NCBI GenBank assembly: GCA_963969595.1
Contig: OZ018415.1
Location: 8,308,001 to 8,372,000 of the forward strand
Direction of reading: 5' to 3'
Origin: Neckera pumila
Lineage: Eukaryota; Streptophyta; Bryopsida; Hypnales; Neckeraceae
DNA: 64,000 nucleotides
The first letter of the stretch is position 1, and every line of letters begins with the position of its first letter. A program made the position numbers and the translations under genes. Shown one piece after another: positions 12,963-24,876 of the stretch. The notes below the pieces were generated by a model. It saw only the letters and a list, made by a program, of their open reading frames with translations. It was not told where the DNA came from and made no database searches.

Positions 12963-15900
12963 ATTTGGTGAAGATTTGGCTTATTCTTATTCAAGTTTAT
13001 GTGAACTTCAGAAAAATACTACGTACATCCCACAATTAATTGTAACTCGCCCTAAAACTCCATATTCTTGTCCTCCATGTTGCTAGGACCAAAGGTATCA
13101 TTCTTCCAAGGATAGCTTAAAACTTGATTACTTAAGTCACTTGACATAATGAGTTTAAATTAAGAGTTGATATGGGGCCACTTAGAAATCATTTTGTCAA
13201 GGGTTTCCCTCATTCGAGGGAGAAAATTAAAAGGATGCCCCTAACGTTGGTAGACCTATAATGTTATATACTTTTGGTACTCAAGTAGTCCTACTAAATT
13301 AACCTAGGAAGGAGTTTGTGGATGTTTTTGTTTTGATAGATGACGTTTAGGATTACAAGTGAAACAAAAAAATAAACTGATATAACTAATCTGAATTTAT
13401 TGGATCATTTTAGATTTTTAGGACAATCTTGGTGATAGGTTCCGGATAGGTCACATGCTTTTAAAGTTAAAGAATTTTTTTTTTTGCCATGAAATTTGTT
13501 TTGTATTAGAAAATAATAGATGAAATTGTCAATTTTGAATGAAAAAATGCTTGCATATATTTAATATATAAAAAAATTATTTGCTTAAATATAGATGAGT
13601 TAATGCCTAACACCATAGAAAGTTGGCAATTTGGCATTCACTAGAGGGTGATTGCAATAAAGACCGGAACTATTTTGAACCACATTGAGTGTAATGGAGT
13701 TATCTTTTTCTATAACTTTTGAAGCATGAATCTAATAAATTTGCAATTTTTTTTGTAGATGGTTAACTTGATTGTAATCATATCACTTTTTTTTAAATTC
13801 AAAAAAATCTTTTTACATTTAAAATTTAATTTTGCTAATTTGTCACATTTTGAAGTTTAGGCCGATTTTTAGTATTAGGGAGAAACCAAAATTAATGATC
13901 ATAATATTTTATACCCTCCACATTTGTATAAATAGAGCTCCTTTGTATGCACAATCACATACTTTTCAACACTAAAGATAATTCTGACTTCATTTTTTTG
14001 GTGAAATCTAACCAACATCAAGTTCTCACAAATTGTCAATTTTAGTTTTTTTAATTCATTATTTTTTATTAATTTATTTCTTGTTGTATCTATTTGCCTC
14101 CAAATATGTCCAAAAGCGCATTAGAAGAAGAGTGAGGCCTAAAAAGGGCTGCAAGTTTTTGGACAATAGAGAACATTGGCAAAAGAAAATTAAAAATTAA
14201 AAAAAAATAACTTAAATTTAAAAAAATCATCAAATTGCAAGGTTTTAATTGCATGGGACAGTTTTATAAGATCTTTTTATTTTTTTTAAATAAAAAACTT
14301 TATGCTCAAATGAATACAGACTGCGCCATATTAGAAATCTGACATGGCGTGGACACTACTATATTACACAATATTATTTAATTTTTATTATTAATTTTTT
14401 TTTATTATATAATATTTTGTCCAGCACTATGCTAATTTATAGCTTGGAGAATAGCTTTGAAACCTCCCTCCATGTAATCTTCATATTTGCATGCTTGCAT
14501 TTATTCAATTATGACATCATCATTTTCTAGCCCAATTGCAGTCTTGTCTCCCCTATTCAATATGACATCTATTTATATTTGAAACTAAATTGGTTGTTTT
14601 AATACATTAATTGGAATGATAGAGAGTAAAATGGGATGAAGTAATATTACAATAGGGGCCACAATTGGGCTCTTCTTTGGTTGTTCCTTATTGTTGTGTG
14701 TATATTTTTTTTTTTTTTTACTGTAGGATATATGTTAATTCTTAAAGGACCACAAGGCTGATATATGGCTTTTGCAACTATAGATTTATACACTATTCAA
14801 AATATAAACTTCACTAATAGTTCGTAAACAAGAAAGAGCCCTTAGATGGATTTTTTATTGAATCTATTAGTGCAATCTAATCTAAAAATGATTGATTATG
14901 TAATTTTTGATAAATTTTTGGAGATTGAAAAAGGCATTCTAGGCCATTATTATAGATCCTTATATCTTTTTTTCTACACTTGTAAAAAATTACACACTGA
15001 AATTATGATGATATGTATCCATGAAAAAATCATAATATTTAAAATACTTTTGAATATTCTAATTGCAGCATCCCAATTTCATCATATATACAAAGTACCA
15101 CCTAATAGAATACCTTTCATCAATCTTGTCAATAATGGCATTTTCAGTCAAGAATTGTGAGATTTCATGAATCTTTTTTCATAGGAAAGTCATACAAGTT
15201 TTTTTCCATTTCAGCAATGGAAATCATCAAAAATTATTCAATACAAATGAGGAATTATGCTTGTCATATGAGCTAGTCAAGAAAGCAAGAGTTGTGCTCA
15301 AATTCCTTAGTCCTTTAGGAATTAAGATGATAGATCAAATAAGATACAATTGGCAATTGTACCATTGACAATAGTATCATTCAAAGAATTTTGTTTATAT
15401 GAAATACAATTGGCATTTGGTCTTATAAAAATATAATTCCATTCTTACCAAATCTCAGTTACACATTCTAAATTTTTATTTCAAACTAACAACCAAAACT
15501 TTTGCTAAGGTGCAATTACTCTATGGTGACTTCTTTGGGGGTTTATGAGATAATATAGTCTCATTTGAAATCATGAGTGAACTATTTTTTAAATTAACAA
15601 AATCATAAAGATAATTATGTAGAAAATATATATGCATATATCTTTTTTATTTGCAAAATATCTCATGCAAAAATATAATATCCATTATAGAGAATTCAGT
15701 GCAAAGAATTAGCATGCCTAATTTTTTTAGAATTGATATGTTTCTATTGTAACTAAATTTTTCTATTCGACCTTCAAACTACCATCAGTTATGCATTTTT
15801 GAATATGGACATAGGATGGTGCAATTGTTTTGCTAAAATTTTGCTATTATACAAAACATCTAGTCCACAAAAGCTAGGCTTATAACACTTTGACATTGTC

Positions 15901-16947
15901 TATGAACTCTTCATAGTGTGAGTTTTGAATCATTTATTATAATTTTGCAAGAAAAAATAGTGAAAGATTTAGATATGAATGTTTTATATATATTTATTTA
16001 GTTTAATTTTAGGAGTGCCAACTATTGATGGTTTCCATCAATTGTCATTTGAAACTATGAAAATTATTTACAAAATCAGCCAAAAATTAATTAAGATAAT
16101 TCCAAATAAAAATTGAAAATGTGAATGCAAGCAAGGTAAAGTGCTTGTTGCAATACCGCTTTGAAAGTTTTGAAAAAACACTTAGAACCTTGATCTTAAT
16201 TGAACATTCTTAATGTAAGTTGTAGGCCAATGGAAATATTTGGTGTTAGGATACTATAAGGTAATTAAAGCGGTAGTTAGAGTGAGTTTATTAATTGCAA
16301 TAATGGATGACTTGTAGTACTTGTAGTATAGTGCGGAGTACTAAAAGTATTTGTTAGTTTTATATGAAGCATTTGCTAGCATAGTGGATACGGCTTGGTT
16401 TTGGAAAAAGACCTGATAATATATTATAAGACCAAAAATGCATTTCACTTTAAGACCTGAAATACATTTTACTTTGAAATCCAATAATATTTTAGTCAAA
16501 TTTGGTAAAAACTAGTACATTAGAAAGCAAAATATATGAGAGCGTAATATATATTTTCCAAAAATTGTATTTTTGAAATCAATTAAAAAATGCCATAGAA
16601 TGATATATTGTGGTCAATTCAATTTAATTTGGCTTTAAGTCCAACTAAAAATATGAAGTTTATGAAGTCTAATTTTTAACTCATTTTTCAATTTTAAAAA
16701 TTTGAATATTGAACAGTTTCTTGCATTTGCAAGTTTGGTGTGCAATAAACTATGCAACTTAATCCCTATATGTATTTGACTATGTTTTCACCAAAAACGC
16801 TCCAAAAACGCCATTTCTAATATAAGTACCAAGTTTTAGAAAAAATACATTTTTGGATACATGTTATTGTAGGATCTTGTAATAAACGGATTTGAGAAAA
16901 TGTGGAAAAATTTCAGAAATTTCTACATTGTAGATTCATTAGGAAAC
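12963..16947. other. Very AT-rich intergenic DNA
   Basis: Long homopolymer-rich stretches, no recognisable gene or RNA. From about 16785 to 16935 the sequence resembles the interior of the ~920-bp TTAA element (compare 19220-19400), suggesting an older degraded copy. Confidence 0.6.
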
Positions 16948-17204
16948 ATTTCAGCCCTCAGAAGGCTACTAGTTGTTTATTTTAACACCCCAGGGATGCA
17001 ATTATAGAAAAATAAAAATAAAAATAATTTATATTTTTTGAATTTTTCAAAAAGAAATATTAAATTTTTTTCCAATCTGACATGGTGCTGACGTGGCACC
17101 ACTAGTGCCACCTCAGGTTTCAAATTTTCCATTTTTTTTTTTTCCATAATTGCACCACAAGAGTGCAAGACTAGCGGCCTTGTTGAGCCGTTGAGGGCTG
17201 AAAT
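16948..17204. mobile_element. MITE-like element with short inverted ends, 257 bp
   Basis: Inverted ends ATTTCAGCCCTCA (16948-16960) and TGAGGGCTGAAAT (17192-17204), with weaker matches inward (GGCTACTAGT versus GGCCGCTAGT inverted). The middle contains a near-perfect 19-bp palindrome, GTGGCACCACTAGTGCCAC (17093-17111). No coding capacity and no clear target duplication. It interrupts a degraded TTAA-type repeat. Confidence 0.6.
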
Positions 17205-17964
17205 TTTTTATAATGGCAAGATAATAGCGTTCGAATTGACAAAAATCCTTTCTTGGTCCCTGCAAAAAAACGGGCAATTGTCCTTTACTAGGTCACATTT
17301 GTATGAAAGAATGTCCAAAATGGTGATTACTCCATTTGGATTCATTTTCCTATACAAGTTATATACATGCTTGAAAACATTCAGATCATTTGGAACTGTA
17401 CAATATATAGGAAAAAAAAAGTAAGTAGAAAAAAGTAGATAATGATTCAAAATACTAATTGTCAAGAATTTAATTATGGAATTAAAAATTGCCAATCTCA
17501 ATAGTCGTAATGTTACAATAAACAATCTACATCCAATGTTTTTATTTTCTTTAAAAAATATTGAAAATTGAGTTAAATAAAGGACTTCAAGGTTTATTTT
17601 AGAATAGAAAATTCATAACTACCCGCAAACTAAAACTCCTCATAATTTTCATCTCATCAATGGAAATGAATGATTCAAAGCTTTCCATGTATATATAAAT
17701 CTAGAGAACCAATTTCAAATTTTTTTTTTTTTTAAAAGTGATTTTTTAAGAATTTTTTAGCTACCAGCCAAGCATTGAAAATCACATATTATACAATAAT
17801 TTCTTAACCATGCAGTCAAAATTTATGAAAATTGTTCGGCCTTAAAGCTACTCCTTGGGAAAATGTTGTGTGAAAGTATGAAAGAAAAAAAATAAAAACT
17901 CCATTTATAGTAAGCTGCCCAAAATCGCTATGTTGCCAAAAAATAGTGTTTGGGCATTTAATGG
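17205..17964. other. AT-rich DNA ending in a TTAA-element terminus
   Basis: No gene is recognised. The last 45 bases (to 17964) resemble the right end of the ~920-bp TTAA element family and stop exactly at the TTAA that begins the next element, so an older adjacent copy probably ends here. Its left part is degraded. Confidence 0.45.
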
Positions 17965-17968
17965 TTAA

Positions 17969-18605
17969 CCTCTAAATGCCCAAGGCTTGTTTTTTGCTTC
18001 CTGGAATTTGCTCTAAGTTGAACAAAATGCCAACATTTTGATAAGTTGTATCAATTTTTTTGAATTGTAACCGTTAAATTTCAAATTGGACATGTTAGAT
18101 ATCTCATAGGAAAAGAAAACACAAAAATATCACTTATGGAGTGAAAGATGACAATGTTTGACCATGAGGGTGCTAAAATTGCAAAAATCTTTCAATCTTC
18201 TTTACACAAGTCAAATCTAAAAAGTTGGTGACCAAAAAAATATGAAGTTAAAGGGCCTAATTTGTATAACCCCAATCAATTTATGGCTTCTTAAAATCTA
18301 CTCTACAATTTTTTTAAATTAATTTTGAATGTGATTTTTTCTTTAAGATCTAGTATATTTGAAGCTCATTTCCAAGAGCTCTCAACACTACGGGAAGTCA
18401 AGATTGCAACAGGAACCCTTGTACAAAAATTTGAATAGAAAAATCACTATCATTTATTTTTAAGATTGGATTTTTGATGCTAAAATTAGACTTCAAGAAG
18501 AACTTTAAAAAAATATAAACTACAAAGAATAGCAACTTTCCTTAGATTTTATTTAACTTCAAAGTTTTGCAAACACCAGATTTGGGGGCCTTGGGCATTT
18601 AGGGA
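17969..18605. mobile_element. TTAA-flanked non-autonomous element, 637 bp
   Basis: The left end CCTCTAAATGCCCAAGGC follows TTAA (17965-17968). The right end, read inverted, is TCCCTAAATGCCCAAGGC and is followed by TTAA (18606-18609). The 18-bp ends match at all but one or two positions. Exact TTAA duplication with C-rich termini is the hallmark of the piggyBac superfamily. The AT-rich interior has no transposase, so this is a non-autonomous relative of the larger elements in this window. Confidence 0.7.
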
Positions 18606-18609
18606 TTAA

Positions 18610-19201
18610 CTTGCCATCACCTCTTAAATTTAAATTTTTAAAATTGAAAATCATAATTTATTTTCTTAATGGAATACATTTTATTGTTTTAAAACATAAT
18701 TATTTTCATATCATTTATCCCTCATTAAAAATATTTCTCTGCTGTCCATTTTTTTTTTAAAGTTTTGATAATTAATAGGAATTTTAAATTTTAAAATAAA
18801 GAATTTTAATATTATATTCTCCTAAATAAGCTTATAAATTCAAAGATTAAAAAGAAACATAGGACATGGATTAAAATTAGGACATAGATTTTGGAACTAA
18901 CCTACTAATTGACCTCAGTCTTCTTATAACTTTTGCATACAATAATCCATTGCCATTTTTGAACATCACCTAAATATAGCTGCAATTTTTTTACATGTGT
19001 CTAATAATGAGCCCTGCTTTACATACAAATATAATTTCTTGATTAAATTTTGATTAATTTTGATTAATTTTGACCAATTCAACTTTAGCACTACAAAAGT
19101 ATCTATTGTATTCATAGGTTGCAATAACATTGGTAACATCCTAGGCATGCTTAGGTTACAACTAATAATCAATGTTGGATTGGTTGCAAAAATGGAAATA
19201 A
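18610..19201. other. AT-rich intergenic, no gene seen
   Basis: Nothing recognisable lies between two TTAA-flanked elements. A minus-strand frame at 18966-19172 shows no motif. Confidence 0.6.
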
Positions 19202-19205
19202 TTAA

Positions 19206-19432
19206 CCCTTAAAGGACCAAGGCCATTTTTTTGCCAAAAAGCACTCAAAACTGCCATTTCTATAGCAAAGAGTAAGAAAATTGAAAATTATTATTTTTTT
19301 CACATCTAACCATAGGATCTTATACCTAACTAGTGTGGAAAAAATTTCAGAACTTTTGACCGCACAGATTGCAAGAAATCTATGTTTAAAGTGGAAAAAA
19401 CAAGTTTTTCAGCACATTTCGGGACTAGATTT
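19206..19432 (-). mobile_element. TTAA element, first part (split by insertion)
   Basis: The end reads CCCTTAAAGGACCAAGGCC after TTAA (19202-19205). The sequence runs colinear, in reverse orientation, with the intact copy at 42859-43780 until GGGACTAGATTT, where foreign sequence begins. The rest resumes at 24877 and ends at 25559 before TTAA. The two parts total 910 bp against 922 bp for the intact copy, so the split is a clean insertion. No transposase is encoded; piggyBac-type non-autonomous element by target site and ends. Confidence 0.8.
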
Positions 19433-20216
19433 CAAGGTTGCTATTCTGTGAGCATGCAAGCGTGAGCCTGTGAGCTTGTGAGCTTGTGAACATATAATTT
19501 TTTAGAGAAAATTCTGTGGTAGAACCTATGACCGTGGACACTATATCATTCAAGATTTAGGATTGAAAGACTGAAATAATCTACTCATTTTGTCAATAAA
19601 TGGAAAGTATAGATGTCTTCTACTACCAACATTCTTCCAAACCATGCTTGATGCTTCTGGAAACCAACGTCTATAGTTAGGAGCCTTCATCCACCATAGA
19701 AGAGACCACAACAAGTTGTTTAGAAGACTAGAGATAGAAGCCAGAAAGCTAATTTCTTTGCAATCTCTATAGGATGTTTTCAATGGCATAGTTGTTGATA
19801 GGCTCATCAGCATTGTCGTCTGAACCATCAGTATTGTCCTTTGAAACATTTCATTTCTACCATAGAGCAGTTGTTTAGTGGCATGGGACTTAAGTTTCAC
19901 AAATTTTTCTGTAGAAAAATTGAGTTAGATCTAATTTGAAAAAGGAAAAAAAATAATTAAGGTCCAAGTGGTTGATGCATTTAATAACATTTGCAAACTT
20001 ACTACATAATATGCAAATGTATGATTGTCAATAAGATTAGAAAATCTAAAGCCAAATCCATGCTAGATTGTAATTATGGGCCTTATTGTACAGGAATAGC
20101 TAGAGTACAATCAAGTTGCAAAACTAAACTTTTAATAGAAAATCTTGAATATACAAATAAGTCTTCAAAATCATCATAATTAAACTAAATTATAAATTTA
20201 TTCTTTTTTTATCTTA

Positions 20217-20880
20217 GTTATTGGAATGTGGGCTCCCATTGGTGCCAAGAGCTCTTCCAAATAACCTAATACGTGACCAATTGAAACAACCGAGTCTTGC
20301 ACAAACACAATTTGATCAAACCTAAACTTCAAGCTTCAATTTTATTATTCAAAAATCTTATATACATGAACAAGTCCTTCATAGCTAAATGAATGAGCTA
20401 GAATATAAATTTGTTTTTTTTCTTTTTCACTTATTAGGATGTGAGGATTAACTCTTTACACCGTTGGTAGCTCTTTGGTGGCGGAATCAAAAGACAATAA
20501 TAACAATTATTTTTTGTTTGCAATGAAAGGCTTCTTGTAGGTGCCAAAAAGTCCCGCTCACATCTTAGCAAGTGATCAAGAAAAAAGACCCAATCCTTAT
20601 AGATGTGCAGATCATTTTATTCAAGGTAGAATAAAAATTTATTTTTTCTTCGTCATTGGCTTCTGAGTTGGGGACTCCATTGGCGCCAAGAGTTCTTCTA
20701 AATAATCCAATATGTGATTCAAAGATAAAACCAACCTTTGCAAAAGCAAAAGCAAATTGAACACAAGCTTAAGGCCAATTTTTTATTTAAGAATCTTGTG
20801 TACATGAAGAGGTCCTCAACATCTAGATGAAATAGATTGCATATAGATTTTATTTTCTCTTGATCATTTGCTAGGGTGTG
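20217..20880 (+). repeat. Diverged direct repeat, ~240 bp, two copies
   Basis: Copies at 20217-20455 and 20641-20880 run in parallel: a TTGG(T/C)GCCAAGAG core, an AAATAA(C/T)C block, matching central text around TACATGAA and a shared end (GG(A/G)TGTGAGG). Each copy begins and ends with halves of the palindromic motif found throughout 20.2-22.8 kb. The offset is about 424 bp. No coding frame is preserved between copies. Confidence 0.7.
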
Positions 20881-21538
20881 AGGAAAACTTCTTGGCAAGG
20901 AGAAAAAAAAATCTAAATAAACAAAAAAATAAAAATAAAATAAAAAATTGCGTCTAAAGGTCTCCCCTTGGCCCCCAAAAGAACCCCTAGGAATCTCCTT
21001 TTGGCGTCAAGAGGTACCCCTCACATCCTCGCAAGTGCTCAAAGATAAATATACCACCTTGGTACAAGCTCAAGTCCTACAATCATAATGGCTAAGTTAG
21101 AGTACAATTTTTTTTTCATGATCATTGCCTGCAGAGCTACGTGCTTCCATTGGCATCGCAAGGTCCCCTTCAAATCCTAGTAAGTGATCAAGAAAAGACA
21201 CTTGACACTTGTAGAATGGTTTTGAGCTAGCTATGCTTATGCATGGATTGGGTTATATTTCTTGATCACTTGCTAGCTTGTGAGGGGGACTTTTTGGTGC
21301 CAATAGGAGTCTCTAGCCCTACAACCAATGATTGTAGAAAACAAATTGTATTCTAATTCAATCATGACAATCTACAAACCCTATTCCATTTTTAAAAATT
21401 TGAAAAAATAAGAAATTAACCTTGTATTTAAAATGTGCTCTAGCTATACTTGTGCAAGGGTCGAGTGTTTTTTTTGGATCACTTGCTAGGGTGTGAGGAG
21501 GACCCCTTGGCGTCGAAGGGAGCCCTCCAACCTTCCAC

Positions 21539-21647
21539 CTATACAAAATAGTGAAATTAGGTTGCCCCATACTAATTTCTCATATCTAACACTTTCAGAC
21601 ATGGTCAACTATAGTCTGGGGCAACCTAATTTCACTATTTTGTATAG
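21539..21647. repeat. Stem-loop insert with perfect 31-bp arms
   Basis: The arms 21539-21569 and 21617-21647 are exact inverted copies (outer end CTATACAAAATAG, inner part TTAGGTTGCCCCA), separated by a 47-base loop. It sits in the left side of the large inverted repeat and has no counterpart on the right side, so it looks like a later insertion. Confidence 0.85.
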
Positions 21648-21737
21648 TGATCAAGATTCACGACATAATAAATTTGTACTCTAGCTCAATTAAGATGATG
21701 TGTAGGATTTGTGCTTTTGGAAGGCCAGGTTTTAGGG

Positions 21738-21817
21738 TTCTTGATCACTTACTAGGGTGTGACGGGTTCTCCTCGGCTCCGAGGAGAACCCGTCACACCC
21801 TAGTAAGTGATCAAGAA
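21738..21817. repeat. Perfect 80-bp palindrome (39-bp arms, 2-base centre)
   Basis: The left arm 21738-21776 begins TTCTTGATCACTTACTAGGG and ends CTCCTCGG. The right arm 21779-21817 is its exact reverse complement. It is the best-preserved member of the motif seen about 14 times in 20.2-22.8 kb, either as partial palindromes or half sites with a central GGCGCCAA-like core. A perfect stem of this length is unstable in DNA, which suggests recent formation or conversion, and it would be a Dicer-like substrate if transcribed. Confidence 0.95.
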
Positions 21818-22079
21818 GAAACAAAATGTGAGAATAGTTTTTTCTTTTTAAGCAATTTGAGAATAAATGTAGCCTTACATCTAAATGTGTTCAAATTGTG
21901 CTTGTACAAGGATCAAGTGTTTTTTTGGATCCCTTGCTAAGGTATGAAGGAGACCTTTCGGCGCCAAAGGGAATCCCAATTTTCCAACCAATGATCAAGA
22001 CAGAATAAATTTGTACCATAGAATACAAATTTTGTTTTTTCTTGATCACTTACTAGAATGTGACCTGTTCCCCGCGGCA

Positions 22080-22375
22080 CCGAGGGGAGCCCCATGTTGC
22101 GGAGGAAAAATAAACAAAAAATAAACAAAATCTTTTATTTTTATTTTTTGAGGACAAGGTAACTCCCCTTGGCCCTGAGGGGAGCCCTGTATCGTGGAAG
22201 GAAAATAAACAAAAAATAAACAAAAGCTTTTATGTTTATTTTTTGAAGACAAGGTAACTCCCTTCAGCGCCAAGGGGAGCCCCGCGCACTGGAGGGAAAA
22301 TAAACAAAAAATAAACAAAAAAATTTATTTTTTATTTCTTGAGGACAAGGTAACTCCCCTCGGCGCGTAGCAAGT
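22080..22375. repeat. Tandem repeat, ~95 bp unit, three copies
   Basis: Three consecutive units share AAATAAACAAAAAATAAAC followed by GA(G/A)GACAAGGTAACTCCC and a GGGGAGCCC block. The poly-AAAC segments start near 22108, 22202 and 22297. A 90-codon minus-strand frame across it is only the translation of this repeat. It occupies the centre of the large inverted repeat. Confidence 0.9.
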
Positions 22376-22795
22376 TATCATGAATCCTAAAACCTGGCCT
22401 TTACAAGAGTACAAATTTGACACTTCATCTTAATTGAGCTAGAGTACAAATTTATCATGTTTTGAATCTTGATCACTAGCTGGGAGGTTGGGGGGCTCCT
22501 TTCGGCGCCAAGGCCCCCTCACACCCTAGCAAGTGATCCAAAAGAACACTCAACCCATGTACATGCATAGCTAGAGCACATTTTTAATACAAGGTTAATT
22601 TCTTATTTTTTCAAATTTTTAAAAATGGAATAGGGTTTGTAGATTGTCATGATTGAATTAGAATACAATGTGTTTTCCACGATCATTGATTGCAAAACTA
22701 GAGACTCCTATTGGCACCAAAAAGTCCCCTTCACAAGCTAACAAGTGATCAAGAAATATAACCCAACCCATGTATAAACTTAGCTGACTCAAGAG

Positions 22796-23984
22796 TGTTC
22801 CTAAATATGGTATCTTTTCTCCCATTTTTTTGGATTTATTTCTTTTATTTTGATTGCCTTTCAATTTGAAATGGCTTTATTTATCAAGCAAATGTTTCTA
22901 CAAAGAGACTGCAAGATCAAACCAAGAGTAGGGTGATTTATCTTTTAAGGTTGAGAGGTAACTTGACCGCCTATTGACAAGATCCAACATTGCAGCACTA
23001 TGTGAAGTCTATTGACATTTTTGAATCCAACTAGGGAGGAGGTAACTTGTTTTGGGGGGCCAAGAGGTGCCTTCTTAGCCTACTAAAGGGATCAAAATTT
23101 GTAGCACCATGCAATATCTAAAGAAATGTCACTCTTAGGATTTTTAGAAATCTTATTGTAGGCCTCATTACATTATTTCTCTTGCAAGGATTGAATGTTG
23201 ATGCCATCATGCAGCCTATCCAAAATAGATCCTACAAATGATTGTAGCAATTGAGAATTTGAAGTAGTGATTTGTTTGCCGCCACTTGTGATATAGCATT
23301 TGAGCCTTCATATATATAACAAACTATTGAACATTCTTCAATTGCAGAACATCAAGATCAGATCCATCTAAGGAAGAGCTGAAGTTAAGAGGCGCTAGAT
23401 GCAATGGTAATTTGAAGAAGATTGTAAAGGCATTGAATGTCTTTTTTGGAGCATCTAATGTTGCAATGCATATTCCAAACTTGCAGGATGAAGAGGTATT
23501 TGGCAGTGATAAGCTCAAACTTGACCTCCTATTTGTTTGAATGGTGACTCTCATCGATTGGACAAAATGAATTTTTCTTAGCCAAGAGTATTGACTTGGT
23601 CCACACACACACCTACAAAGTTCTATGAGGAAGCAGAGAAGGTGGCTAACTTTGAACAAGTTTTACAAGTCACTATCACATTGGGGAGCAATGGTGACAC
23701 TTTACAATAGCATATTGCGAGATTGTCCCACATGTTGAATTGCAAATGTCAAGCCCAATAGCAAGGATCAAACATCACAAAAGGATGAAAAGACATTCTA
23801 GCTCCAATATACCATGGTAGAAAGAAATAGTATAGCGGAAATAAAGATATTATGACAAATTTTTGGTTTTGTCCAAGTAATATTCACCATTGTATTCAAG
23901 GCTCTAAATGCGCTTGGATAATTGACTAGTCTAAAGTACTAGACATTTGGCCTATACAAATGGACATTAATGAGGGTCTCCAAA
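22796..23984. other. Degenerate coding-like sequence, unknown
   Basis: On the plus strand around 23370-23540 a frame reads through GNLKKIVKALNVFFGA and EEVFGSDKLKLDLLFV before a stop. After frame changes, around 23620-23730, it continues with KVANFEQVLQVTITLGSNGD. The amino-acid texture looks protein-like and broken by stops. I do not recognise the family; a decayed transposon gene of the surrounding 5.4-kb insertion is a possible explanation. Confidence 0.3.
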
Positions 23985-24346
23985 CAGGGTTGTCTTCCCC
24001 GACATTGCGACGGGCGCGACAACTAGACGTCACACGACGTCTAGTAGAGCCACTGGGACGTCTAATAGAGTAAACGTCTAGTTGACTTTCAAAAAAATCA
24101 TCAGAAATACACAATTTTGACATATTAAAGTTTCATTGTAATATTGTGTCTCAATTTTATGAATATATATTATATTCTAAATTTAGATTCATAGTTATAG
24201 TGAGATTTAAAAAAAAATTAGCTGCTGAAGATGGAATTACACGACGGGATGCGACACCTGTCCGACACTTTGTCCTATATGATAGGCGACATCAGACGTC
24301 CTACATGACACCAACCTCCCCCAACATGTCAGACAAGACAACCCTA
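23985..24346. mobile_element. hAT-type MITE, 362 bp, with 8-bp target duplication
   Basis: The left end CAGGGTTGTCTT and the inverted right end TAGGGTTGTCTT match, and both flanks carry the exact 8-bp word TCTCCAAA (23977-23984 and 24347-24354). An 8-bp duplication with a (C/T)AGGG start is diagnostic of hAT elements. The interior has palindromic ACGTCTAGT words around 24022-24100 and no transposase. It is nested within the 5.4-kb insertion. Confidence 0.88.
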
Positions 24347-24876
24347 TCTCCAAATGAAGGTCTTTGATATAGGCAAAAGTCTAAAAATCTAAGAATGTTT
24401 GTGATCTGAGTTTGAAATAATTTTGACTAAAGTTACACATGTAGTTGCAAAAGTGTCAATTTCTCTTTGGACAAATATTGTAATTATTTGATGGAATGTT
24501 CTATACAACCTTCTTTCCATTTTTATTCATTTTTCACATCTAAATCATTTTTCATCTTCACAATATATTTCCAATATTATAGGCAATATAAAAAATAAAA
24601 ACCCTAATACAAGTAGTATATATCCACGGTAATAGGTCTGCGATAATAGGTCCATGGTAATAGGTCCACAATAATATAGGTCCTAAAATTACAAGAAACC
24701 AAAAATATTGATAGTTTTTTTTGGTAACTACCCTTTTTCCTAATATTATTGAATTTTATATTATTCTTTTAAAATTTGGAGCTCACTACTCACATAATCC
24801 CCGTTCACTGCTCACAGGTTCACGCTTACAGGCTCACGCTCACAGGCTCACAAACTAGGGCCGCTGGACTAGATTT

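Larger units (their letters stand above)
21225..22795. repeat. Nested inverted repeat, 1.57 kb
   Basis: The outer arms 21225-21535 and about 22485-22795 are inverted copies (for example AGGGTTTGTAGATTGTCATG at 22632 and its complement near 21362). The inner arms 21647-21750 and about 22371-22474 are also inverted copies (core CTTAATTGAGCTAGAGTACA). The order is preserved, so this is one large diverged palindrome later interrupted by other repeats. Transcription would give a long double-stranded RNA. It has no coding capacity. Confidence 0.8.
19433..24865. mobile_element. 5.4-kb insertion with 11-bp target duplication, MULE-like
   Basis: The insertion is delimited by its host element: GGACTAGATTT occurs on both sides (19422-19432 and 24866-24876) but once in intact copies. 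Both ends, read inward, carry about 15 bases and then runs of GTGAGC-type words (TGTGAGC, GCGTGAGCCTGT), giving imperfect terminal inverted repeats of about 60 bp. A 9-11-bp duplication with long inverted ends fits Mutator-like elements, but I see no MULE transposase. Minus-strand frame 19550-19900 and degenerate plus-strand sequence near 23340-23720 are the only coding-like stretches. It contains the palindrome field and a nested hAT MITE. Confidence 0.65.

Noticed and set aside
19550..19900. 116-codon minus-strand frame as transposase of the 5.4-kb insertion
   Set aside because: No catalytic or zinc-binding motif of MULE, hAT or other transposases could be seen.
22046..22318. 90-codon minus-strand frame with Phe/Cys-rich repeats
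   Set aside because: It is the 95-bp tandem repeat read in one frame; no domain.
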